This document shows, piece by piece, positions 1 to 4,948 of a stretch of DNA of 7,380 bases (position 1 is the stretch's first letter; the number at the start of each line of letters is the position of its first letter). The DNA is from Promethearchaeota archaeon (GTDB lineage Archaea; Asgardarchaeota; Lokiarchaeia; Sigyniarchaeales; SOKP01). The position numbers and the translations under genes were made by a program. The stretch lies in the NCBI GenBank assembly GCA_019057355.1, contig DXJM01000197.1, positions 1 to 7,380 on the forward strand. Reading direction: 5' to 3'. A model generated the notes under the pieces. It was not told the origin of the DNA and ran no database searches. It saw nothing but the letters and a program-made list of their open reading frames with translations.

Positions 1-11
1 ATATTTTATAA

Positions 12-164
12 TATGATATTGAAAACCTTGAATTGAGCATTTATGAGTTTGCCTTGATAGAAAAAATGAATAAGATTTTTATAGAAGTTAAGCAATATAT
101 TTACTTGGATTATACATCAAAATTGAAGGAACTAAAAAAAAATTTTCAGTCTAAAAAAACCTAA
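12..164 (+). pseudogene. Short open frame, possible 3' remnant of a gene
   Basis: This frame is open for 50 codons and ends in TAA at 162-164. The predicted peptide is Glu/Lys/Ile-rich and looks like an amphipathic helix (for example EFALIEKMNKIFIEVK), which is more protein-like than random AT-rich sequence. The same frame is closed by TAA at 9-11, so it does not run in from the left edge. The only internal ATG is at 66-68, giving 32 residues, and no Shine-Dalgarno sequence precedes it. It may be the decayed or frameshifted tail of a gene to the left, a small protein, or chance. I do not recognise the family. Confidence 0.2.
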
Positions 165-171
165 TTTTTAT

Positions 172-262
172 AACCCCGTGAAAGAGTGATGTGCATATTT
201 TTTGCACGTTCGGTATGTCGACGCAGCTCCGCGAAAAAGACTGAGAAATCAAACCCCGTGAA
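172..262 (+). repeat. Direct repeat AACCCCGTGAA, two copies 80 bp apart
   Basis: AACCCCGTGAA occurs at 172-182 and again at 252-262. The copies flank the structured patch. An exact 11-mer with this GC content is unlikely by chance in such AT-rich spacer, but nothing else of a mobile element (inverted ends, transposase) is seen. Only two copies are present and the flanks differ, so it is not a CRISPR array. Confidence 0.5.
191..207 (+). other. Small hairpin GTGCA/TGCAC
   Basis: GTGCA at 191-195 pairs perfectly with TGCAC at 203-207 around a seven-base T-rich loop. It sits inside the GC-richer patch. On the + strand it is preceded by GTGATGT (187-193), which resembles a C box, and followed by CTGA at 241-244, which matches a D box. 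The C box lacks its final A and no internal D'/C' pair is evident, so a C/D guide RNA is only a weak possibility. Confidence 0.3.
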
Positions 263-289
263 GATTTTTCGCTAAAACGAGCGAAATCT
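231..289. other. Two mutually exclusive hairpins
   Basis: TTTTTCGC at 265-272 can pair with GCGAAAAA at 231-238 (8 bp), or the overlapping AGATTTTTCGCT at 262-273 can pair with AGCGAAATCT at 280-289 (10 bp with a two-base bulge). The segments share one arm, so only one structure can form at a time. Such an arrangement is seen in RNA switches, but no ligand-binding core is recognised and the transcribed strand is unknown. A terminator role for the TPR gene is possible but not clear, since archaeal termination relies mainly on U-tracts. Confidence 0.35.
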
Positions 290-368
290 AAAAAACTATA
301 TTATATCCTTCCTTCAATTGTATAATCCATCTCAACCTCCAGAAAAATATTAAGAAAACCCGAAATAT

Positions 369-2396
369 TTATCTTATCAATTTCTTAAACTCATCTATTT
401 TTTTAATATTTTTCAAATCGGGATCATCTTTAGCTATCATTTTAAGGTCAGGATCAAGTTCTATAGCTTTTTTCAAAGATTTAATAGCTAAATCTTTTTT
501 ATCTACAAGAGACTCATAACTTGCTTTGTTGTACCACCCGATCGCTAATTTAGGATCAATTTCAAGAACCTGTTCAAAACATTGAATTGCTTGGCTATAC
601 TCCTTTAGTTTTAGATAAGCTAATCCCATATTATTCCATGCCTTGATGTATATAGGATCAATCTTAAGTGCTTGTATGTAATATTCTATAGCTTTTTTAT
701 AATCTTGAATTTCATTATATGAAAGAGCGATCCTGCAATGGATATCTAAATCTTTTGGATTCAATTCAAGTACTTTTTCATAACATTCCCTTGCTTTTTC
801 ATGTTTATTCATAGACATCAAACTTGTTCCTAGATTGATCCATATCATCGTATTGGTTTTATCAATACCAAGAGCAACATCGTAACATTTTACAGCCGCT
901 TCATAATCCTTTTCACCACTATAGATCTTTCCCATTTTAATCCATGCAGAAACATTTTTTGGTTCAAGTTCCACGACTATTTTATAACAAGCAATTGCTT
1001 CCTCTGATTTGTTGATTTTTTCAAAAACAAAACCCTTATTGTACCACGCAGAAACTTTATTTGGATCATTTTCTATTACAATTTCGTAGCATGAGAGTGC
1101 TTCTTGGTATTCTCCTAGGTTTTGATGAGCAAGTCCCTTATTAAACCATGTATCAATATCATTATTATTGATTCTATGAACCTTTTCATAACATTGGATT
1201 GCAGTAGTAAGTTCGCCCATTTCTTGATGAACGAGCCCTTTATTAAACCAAGCATCTATATCCTCAGGATCGATCTCAATTACCTCTTTATAACATTTGA
1301 ATGCAAGTTGATATTGTTTCAATTTTTGATGAGCAAGCCCTTTGTTATACCACGCAGTTATTTTTTTTGGATTTCTTGTGAGAAATTTTTCATAACATTG
1401 AATTGCTTCTTCTAGTCTTTCCTGTTTTTGAAAAATTATTCCTATTTTAAACAAAACCACGTTATTATGGGGGTCAATTCGAAGAGCTTGATTATAATTT
1501 TTTAGAGCATCTTCATATTTATTGAGATCGTGATATACTAATCCTATATTATAATATGTATCACTATTGTTAGGATTCAATTTAAGAGCCTTCTCAAAAT
1601 AAGAAAGAGCTTGATGGTAATCTTTCAAATCTTTATAGACCGTGCCAATATTAGTCCACACGGAACTGTTTGCATGATCTATTTTAAGAAGTTTATGAAA
1701 ACACTTAAGGGCCGTGTCAAATTGACCTATTTTTTGATAAGCTAATCCCATACTAGTCCATGCTTCGATTTCACGGGGATTTATTTTTATAACTTTTTTA
1801 TAGCATTTGCGAGCTTCCTTTATTTCTCCTAATTCTTGAAGAGCTGCTCCCTTATAAAACAAGGCAGCAGATTTCTTGGGATCAATTTCGAGCGCTCTTT
1901 CATAACATCTAATTGCCTTACCATATTCTTGAAGAGCATGGTATGCTCTAGCCTTATTATACCATAAAGCTGCTTTCTCAGGGTCCATACTTGTTGCTTT
2001 TTCATAGCAATCGATAGCTTTTTTGAATTCATTTAATTTTTGATGAGCAAGTCCTTTATTATACCAGGCAGACGGAATTTTATCTTCAATCTCTAATAGT
2101 GTTTCATAACTTTTTATGGCATTCTCAAGATCATTTATATCAAGATATGTTTGACTCATGTTATACCATGCACGTTCAAAATGTGGATCGATTTCAAGTG
2201 CTTTCTTGTAGAATGTAATAGCTCTTTCGTAATTTCTCATTTCATTATATGCGTTTCCTATTATGTTCCAAGCAATTACATTTTTTGGGTCAATTTCAAG
2301 AACTTTTTTATAACAGTCAATAGCTTTTTCGTATTCCTTATTGTTTATATAATGATTTCCCTTTTCACGCCATTCTTGTTCCGTTTTTGTATTCAT
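369..2396 (-). CDS. Long tetratricopeptide repeat (TPR) protein, 19 units
   Basis: The 675-residue product is almost entirely TPR. Nineteen consecutive 34-residue units run without a single gap from residue 6 to 651, each with the pattern W4, G8, Y11, A20, Y/F24, A27, P32 (typical unit start AWYNKGLAHQ). A short charged tail (652-675) with DPDLK and FKKLI follows; I know this kind of ending from other archaeal TPR proteins. No signal peptide or membrane segment is seen, so it should be cytoplasmic. TPR arrays form right-handed superhelices of about seven to eight units per turn, so this one should make over two turns and act as a protein-binding scaffold. The partner is unknown. Thirteen of the 19 units carry Cys at position 23, just before the helix-B aromatic. 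The ATG at 2394-2396 fits the first repeat well, but no strong Shine-Dalgarno precedes it. No catalytic domain is fused. Confidence 0.95.
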   Translation of the reverse strand: MNTKTEQEWREKGNHYINNKEYEKAIDCYKKVLEIDPKNVIAWNIIGNAYNEMRNYERAITFYKKALEIDPHFERAWYNMSQTYLDINDLENAIKSYETLLEIEDKIPSAWYNKGLAHQKLNEFKKAIDCYEKATSMDPEKAALWYNKARAYHALQEYGKAIRCYERALEIDPKKSAALFYKGAALQELGEIKEARKCYKKVIKINPREIEAWTSMGLAYQKIGQFDTALKCFHKLLKIDHANSSVWTNIGTVYKDLKDYHQALSYFEKALKLNPNNSDTYYNIGLVYHDLNKYEDALKNYNQALRIDPHNNVVLFKIGIIFQKQERLEEAIQCYEKFLTRNPKKITAWYNKGLAHQKLKQYQLAFKCYKEVIEIDPEDIDAWFNKGLVHQEMGELTTAIQCYEKVHRINNNDIDTWFNKGLAHQNLGEYQEALSCYEIVIENDPNKVSAWYNKGFVFEKINKSEEAIACYKIVVELEPKNVSAWIKMGKIYSGEKDYEAAVKCYDVALGIDKTNTMIWINLGTSLMSMNKHEKARECYEKVLELNPKDLDIHCRIALSYNEIQDYKKAIEYYIQALKIDPIYIKAWNNMGLAYLKLKEYSQAIQCFEQVLEIDPKLAIGWYNKASYESLVDKKDLAIKSLKKAIELDPDLKMIAKDDPDLKNIKKIDEFKKLIR

Positions 2397-2436
2397 AATT
2401 CTTGCTCATAAAATAGGGTAAGTCAATGTTGAATGC

Positions 2437-2447
2437 AAAATATTTAA
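2437..2447 (-). promoter_or_regulatory. Candidate TATA box for the TPR gene
   Basis: On the - strand this reads TTAAATATTTT, centred about 46 bp before the TPR start codon. That would place the transcript start near 2416 and leave a leader of about 20 nt. Because the whole interval is AT-rich, this is suggestive only. Confidence 0.3.
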
Positions 2448-2621
2448 TCCTAATTCAATATAGATTGTTATTCTAAATAAATCTAAAAACTTTTTTTTAT
2501 AATCAAATCGATCAATAATATTTAAAATTACAGAAAACCTTTTTTGGAAAGTTGTATTATTATTTCAATAGAATCAGCCCGGTAGTGTAGTGGCCAAGCA
2601 TTTGGGACTCTGAATCCTGAG

Positions 2622-2651
2622 ACCATACTTTTTTTCCACGTGTGGCAGGAA
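2622..2651 (+). other. tRNA intron 1, variable loop (45/46), 30 nt
   Basis: The exon CCTG (2616-2619) pairs with intron CAGG (2646-2649) as a 4-bp central helix. The three-base bulges are AGA (2620-2622) and AAA (2650-2652). The inner helix CCATAC (2623-2628) pairs with GTGTGG (2640-2645), with one T-G wobble, around an 11-base T-rich loop. Cutting after the second base of each bulge joins AG to ACCGCGG and restores a four-base variable loop. No outer helix forms, so this is the relaxed HBh' form. The ends are ambiguous by up to 3 nt because ACC is present on both sides. Confidence 0.85.
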
Positions 2652-2664
2652 ACCGCGGTTCGAA

Positions 2665-2693
2665 TATCTACAATTACTCTTGTTAATCGGATA
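2665..2693 (+). other. tRNA intron 2, T-loop (59/60), 29 nt
   Basis: This is a full BHB motif. The outer helix is the T stem itself (2654-2658 with 2695-2699). The 4-bp central helix is TTCG (2659-2662) with CGGA (2688-2691), including one T-G wobble. The three-base bulges are AAT (2663-2665) and TAT (2692-2694). The inner helix has A2666-T2687 and T2667-A2686, two mismatches, then ACAA (2670-2673) with TTGT (2680-2683) around a six-base loop. Cutting after the second base of each bulge yields the seven-base T-loop TTCGAAT followed by CCGCG. Confidence 0.87.
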
Positions 2694-2763
2694 TCCGCGC
2701 CGGGCTACTTTATTATCTCATTATAAAAAATTGAGATCTAGCTTCATACTAAAATTCATTTTA

Positions 2764-3048
2764 TTATTCCAATTGTGAAAGGTGGAGGTATGGAAATGAA
2801 GCTCTGATTAATGCATCAATTTTAGGTCTGATTTCGTTGAGATCAATTAGACTATTTATTTCATCAATAAATTGAGGTGTTAAGGTGCGAGTAAACCTGA
2901 TAATGGAATCTTTAAAAAGAGCAGTCTGACCCTTGGAAATGACAACAAGCACTCCTTTTTTTCCGGGGAGTTGAGTAACGAGAATGATGAATTTGTCCGC
3001 ATCAATATAACGAATGTTTGATCCTGCTCCGAGCACTTCTTTAAACAT
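2764..3048 (-). CDS. Downstream half of split gene: rest of roadblock/longin-like domain
   Basis: Ninety-four residues are open from ATG 3046-3048 to TAA 2764-2766. The frame is the same as that of the 7-TM gene just upstream: after TGA at 3070-3072 come seven sense codons (VFTAISN) and then this ATG. The sequence shows alpha-beta-beta-alpha character (FKEVLG, IRYIDADKFIILV, GVLVVIS, then helices), as expected for the second half of a small roadblock/longin-type fold whose first strands end the upstream frame. No Shine-Dalgarno or other start signal precedes the ATG, so independent translation is doubtful. I read it as the C-terminal part of a 374-codon gene interrupted by one stop. If expressed alone, it would lack the first two strands and start of the first helix. 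The family assignment rests on pattern only. Confidence 0.7.
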   Translation of the reverse strand: MFKEVLGAGSNIRYIDADKFIILVTQLPGKKGVLVVISKGQTALFKDSIIRFTRTLTPQFIDEINSLIDLNEIRPKIDALIRASFPYLHLSQLE

Positions 3049-3069
3049 GTTTGATATTGCAGTAAAAAC

Positions 3070-3072
3070 TCA
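3070..3072 (-). other. In-frame TGA interrupting the 7-TM/longin-like gene
   Basis: The - strand codons read TTA ATG GCA TGA GTT TTT ACT GCA. The reading frame stays open for 102 more sense codons, with uninterrupted domain-like sequence on both sides. A single G-to-T change from GGA (Gly) would explain it, and Gly-hydrophobic fits the start of the helix (LMA-x-VFTAIS). Alternatives are a sequencing error, a population variant, a recent nonsense mutation, or programmed readthrough. Confidence 0.8.
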
Positions 3073-3888
3073 TGCCATTAATTGGTCTAAATCTCCATCC
3101 ATTTCATTTGATTTTTCTATCTTCTCGATATTTCTAATGTAGCAAGAAATCCCGCTTTCATTAAAAATTATGAACTTGAATATGGGAAACGGTAATAGGT
3201 AAAGGTAATCCGGATGCATTATGAAATTATATACCACCAGTAATAACCCTATCAAAGCAAAAATTAAACCAAGTGAAGATAAACTATCATAATATTCATA
3301 TAGAAATATGTCCCTTATCAAGAATGTAAATCCATATAATATTAAAAACCCCAATCCAATTAATTCAACAATAGTTGCTTTTATTTTTATAATTTTAAGT
3401 ACTTTTTTGATAATTAAAAAAGCTCGTATAAAGACGATACTCAATATCAACGACTGGAAAAGAGTTGAAAGGTGAAACAAGGTTTTTATAAAAATGTCAT
3501 CATTGTAAGTTCTTATTTCTGAATAAAGGATATCAAGAGGGAAACCATTTAATTGGAGATATATCAATATGACTATCTTGAACGATATTGATAATATAAG
3601 AAATATTAACAAGCAGATAAAAATACTCAATCTAGGATGAGGACGTGAAATCCCTTCATAATGAGAAAATAACAGGATTATACCGAATGGTAATAAAAAT
3701 GAAACGCTTATCATTAAAATAAGGTTTGGAAAGTTCAATCCCACAGCGGTATTAGCTAAAGCAATGGAGACTAAACTGGATATGAGATACTTTATATTAG
3801 TCCGATATTTACGACTTTTTTTAAAAATAATGCATGTGAGGATTAATAGCACCCCTGAAATTGATAATATTAAAATATTTGAGACCAT
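3070..3888 (-). CDS. 7-TM membrane protein, N-terminal part of split gene
   Basis: The 272-residue product has about seven hydrophobic helices (roughly residues 3-22, 34-52, 54-74, 88-112, 135-160, 170-191 and 203-224). A linker with HPDYLYLLPFP (near 226-236) leads to the first strands of a cytosolic domain (FIIFNESGISCYIR), and the frame stops at TGA inside the following helix. The downstream frame at 2764-3048 supplies the rest. The layout, 7-TM plus a small alpha/beta domain, is reminiscent of 7-TM sensor proteins. Roadblock and longin domains usually bind small GTPases or dimerise, and are abundant in Asgard archaea, so a membrane-linked signalling or GTPase-docking role is my inference. 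No kinase or cyclase motif is seen. ATG 3886-3888 lies about 29 bp after a strong TATA box, implying a nearly leaderless mRNA, so the gene is probably still transcribed. Confidence 0.8.
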   Translation of the reverse strand: MVSNILILSISGVLLILTCIIFKKSRKYRTNIKYLISSLVSIALANTAVGLNFPNLILMISVSFLLPFGIILLFSHYEGISRPHPRLSIFICLLIFLILSISFKIVILIYLQLNGFPLDILYSEIRTYNDDIFIKTLFHLSTLFQSLILSIVFIRAFLIIKKVLKIIKIKATIVELIGLGFLILYGFTFLIRDIFLYEYYDSLSSLGLIFALIGLLLVVYNFIMHPDYLYLLPFPIFKFIIFNESGISCYIRNIEKIEKSNEMDGDLDQLMA

Positions 3889-3910
3889 AATAGTTCAATA
3901 ATCTTCAATG

Positions 3911-3921
3911 TCATATATAAA
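3911..3921 (-). promoter_or_regulatory. TATA box of the 7-TM gene
   Basis: The - strand reads TTTATATATGA, a near-perfect archaeal TATA box, with its centre about 28 bp before ATG 3888. Archaeal transcription starts 22-27 bp after the box centre, so the transcript would be leaderless or almost so. This agrees with the lack of a Shine-Dalgarno at that start. Confidence 0.6.
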
Positions 3922-4017
3922 TGTTTTGTTAAAATGAGGATATTACCCTTCTTTTAATTCATTTCTCCACATTCTTTATACACATTCTTTCTATTCTAAA
4001 AAATAGAATTATTTAGT

Positions 4018-4377
4018 CTATCCAGTGCGCTTAATTATGTGGTACCCAAATTGTGTTTTTACAGGTTGAGAAACTTCTCCTATTTTTAATTGGGCACAAG
4101 CATTCCAAAATTCTGATACCATTTTACCTTTTGGAAATTCTCCCAGGTTTCCTCCTTTATTTTTACTCGAACATTCTGAATGTTGTCGAGCTAGTTCTTG
4201 AAAATTATTGCCTGATTGTATATCTTCATAAATCTCTTGAGCCTTGCTTAATTTATTTACCAAGATATGACTTGCTTTTATCTTTCCTCCCATAATTGGC
4301 GCTCCACCAGACTTATCCTTACCAGATCCTTGAGAAGTTTGTTTTTTTGTTTCCTTTCCATATTTAGGTTTTCCCAT
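4018..4377 (-). CDS. Parvulin-type peptidyl-prolyl isomerase with basic N-terminal tail
   Basis: Parvulins catalyse cis-trans isomerisation of peptide bonds before proline. The 119-residue product has a Lys/Gly/Ser-rich, probably disordered tail (1-31), then one complete parvulin domain (about 32-119). Family hallmarks are ASHILV with His37, the SECSS segment with Cys69, GGNLGEF, KM-x3-F with Met86 and Phe90, and FGYHII with His113; these match the active-site set of E. coli PpiC. No signal peptide or membrane anchor is present, so it is a cytosolic, single-domain enzyme. I chose ATG 4375-4377 because AGAGGA lies 7 nt upstream; an ATG 11 codons earlier (4408-4410) would add hydrophobic MYYLIILEEN, which reads like non-coding leader. 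The tail recalls the basic, Gly-rich tail of eukaryotic Par14, but the core motifs look closer to bacterial PpiC. It stands alone, 129 nt before the 7-TM gene. Confidence 0.93.
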   Translation of the reverse strand: MGKPKYGKETKKQTSQGSGKDKSGGAPIMGGKIKASHILVNKLSKAQEIYEDIQSGNNFQELARQHSECSSKNKGGNLGEFPKGKMVSEFWNACAQLKIGEVSQPVKTQFGYHIIKRTG

Positions 4378-4384
4378 TATATTT

Positions 4385-4390
4385 TCCTCT
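4385..4390 (-). promoter_or_regulatory. Shine-Dalgarno AGAGGA that fixes the parvulin start
   Basis: AGAGGA on the - strand is seven bases before ATG 4375-4377. It lies inside the longer reading from ATG 4408-4410 and so favours the shorter protein. Confidence 0.65.
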
Positions 4391-4454
4391 AAAATAATAA
4401 GATAATACAAAAATAATAATTTAGTTAAATGTATTTGGTATCATGAATGAATTT

Positions 4455-4874
4455 TTAATTCAAAATAAGATATCTAAAATTCTTTACTTCCTTTATCGAA
4501 TTGATTTCTACGACTATTTTTTGAAAATCATCCAATAATCCATCAAATATAAACGATATTATATATCCATCCTTATGGAAATATTGATTTTTACTAGCAA
4601 TCTGGTCTGAATATTCATTTTCAATTCGATTGAGTTTTTTTAAAATATTCACATCTTTAGGCACGACAACAACCATATTTCCAATAACACTCTTAGTAAT
4701 AGGAAATTCCATTGTAGAAGCATCTGATCCCAGAGCAGATGCATCAATCGTAGACATTAGTCTAACCAAGGCATCTCTTATTAATTTAGACTTATTTTCG
4801 TATTGATTTTTTGATACGAGTTTATTTATAAATGTTTTAAGACTTTCGTTGATAGAAATGCTTATTATTGGCAC
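4455..4874 (-). CDS. Ribbon-helix-helix protein with NikR-like C-terminal domain
   Basis: The 139-residue protein has a CopG-type ribbon-helix-helix DNA-binding domain (about 1-42: strand PIISISINE, helix A SLKTFINKLV, helix B KSKLIRDALVRLM). After a Ser/Ala-rich linker comes an ACT-like C-terminal domain (about 62-139) with the NikR order of strand VIGNMVVVVP, helix with LNRIENEYSDQI, strand, helix and final strand. The length matches NikR, which is about 130-150 residues. NikR is a tetrameric, nickel-sensing repressor. Here, however, the Ni(II)-binding His-x-His and Cys positions appear as Gln/Tyr/Phe and Tyr, with only one His (near 100) left, so nickel sensing is unlikely. GTG 4872-4874 is preferred because AGGTGG lies five bases before it and family members start right before this strand; an upstream GTG at 4881-4883 overlaps that site. 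Target genes are unknown. Confidence 0.85.
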   Translation of the reverse strand: MPIISISINESLKTFINKLVSKNQYENKSKLIRDALVRLMSTIDASALGSDASTMEFPITKSVIGNMVVVVPKDVNILKKLNRIENEYSDQIASKNQYFHKDGYIISFIFDGLLDDFQKIVVEINSIKEVKNFRYLILN

Positions 4875-4879
4875 TTTTT

Positions 4880-4885
4880 CCACCT
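4880..4885 (-). promoter_or_regulatory. Shine-Dalgarno AGGTGG before the ribbon-helix-helix gene
   Basis: AGGTGG on the - strand is five bases upstream of GTG 4872-4874. It contains the alternative in-frame GTG at 4881-4883, which argues against that codon as the start. Confidence 0.6.
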
Positions 4886-4900
4886 AATTTTCATGACTCT

Positions 4901-4912
4901 TTATTAATATAT
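4901..4912 (-). promoter_or_regulatory. Candidate TATA box of the ribbon-helix-helix gene
   Basis: The - strand reads ATATATTAATAA, centred about 32 bp before the chosen GTG, leaving a very short leader that still includes the AGGTGG site. A second TATA-like element, CTATTTATAGG, lies farther upstream at 4927-4937. The 74-nt gap from the preceding gene therefore probably holds a promoter. No clear operator palindrome was found. Confidence 0.4.
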
Positions 4913-4948
4913 TGTGTGTAACCCACCTATAAATAGTTAATGATTACT

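Larger units (their letters stand above)
165..368. other. Intergenic region with structured, GC-richer patch
   Basis: No credible coding frame is present on either strand. Positions 172-290 are clearly richer in G and C than the surrounding DNA. They hold a direct repeat, a small hairpin (191-207) and two mutually exclusive hairpins (231-289). This is downstream of the TPR gene on the - strand and downstream of the short open frame on the + strand, so it could be a 3' UTR structure or a small RNA gene. Positions 291-368 show nothing beyond AT-rich spacer. Confidence 0.4.
2576..2707 (+). tRNA. tRNA-Gln (anticodon CTG) with two introns
   Basis: After removal of two introns the gene gives a standard 73-nt cloverleaf. 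The acceptor stem is AGCCCGG (2576-2582) with CCGGGCT (2700-2706) and discriminator A at 2707. The D stem is GTGT/GCAT. The anticodon stem is TGGGA (2603-2607) with TCCTG (2615-2619), and the loop CTCTGAA holds anticodon CTG at 2610-2612, which reads CAG (Gln). The T stem is CGCGG (2654-2658) with CCGCG (2695-2699) and the T-loop is TTCGAAT. The A1-U72 first pair is the known identity feature of archaeal tRNA-Gln for the Glu-tRNA(Gln) amidotransferase route. G18-G19 and the G15-C48 pair are present. The 3' CCA is not encoded. The gene points away from the TPR gene and towards the split 7-TM gene. No canonical 37/38 intron is present. Confidence 0.93.

Noticed and set aside
172..262. CRISPR array
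   Set aside because: Only two 11-bp copies with different flanks exist; there is no regular repeat-spacer pattern.
1122..1415. Open frame on the + strand inside the TPR gene (97 codons)
   Set aside because: It is antisense to a clear TPR coding region, and its pattern mirrors the repeat periodicity. No start signal is seen.
1772..1780. Third copy, inverted, of CCCCGTGAA from the left intergenic repeat
   Set aside because: It encodes Pro-Arg-Glu at a normal TPR unit boundary; the match is best explained by chance.
1829..2032. Open frame on the - strand in another frame within the TPR gene
   Set aside because: It overlaps TPR units fully and has no recognisable pattern or start signal.
2151..2411. 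Open frame on the + strand over the TPR 5' end
   Set aside because: It is a hydrophobic antisense reading of the TPR repeats, not an independent gene.
2576..2707. tRNA pseudogene or chance tRNA-like sequence
   Set aside because: Every stem pairs fully once the introns are removed, and both insertions fit splicing motifs, so a working gene is more likely.
3070..3072. Selenocysteine codon
   Set aside because: The site looks like a Gly position at a helix start, with no Cys-like redox motif nearby. I could not identify a SECIS structure by eye.
4053..4295. Open frame on the + strand opposite the parvulin gene
   Set aside because: The opposite strand encodes an unmistakable parvulin domain.
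4881..4883. GTG as start of the ribbon-helix-helix protein
   Set aside because: It lies inside AGGTGG, the Shine-Dalgarno for the GTG three codons downstream.
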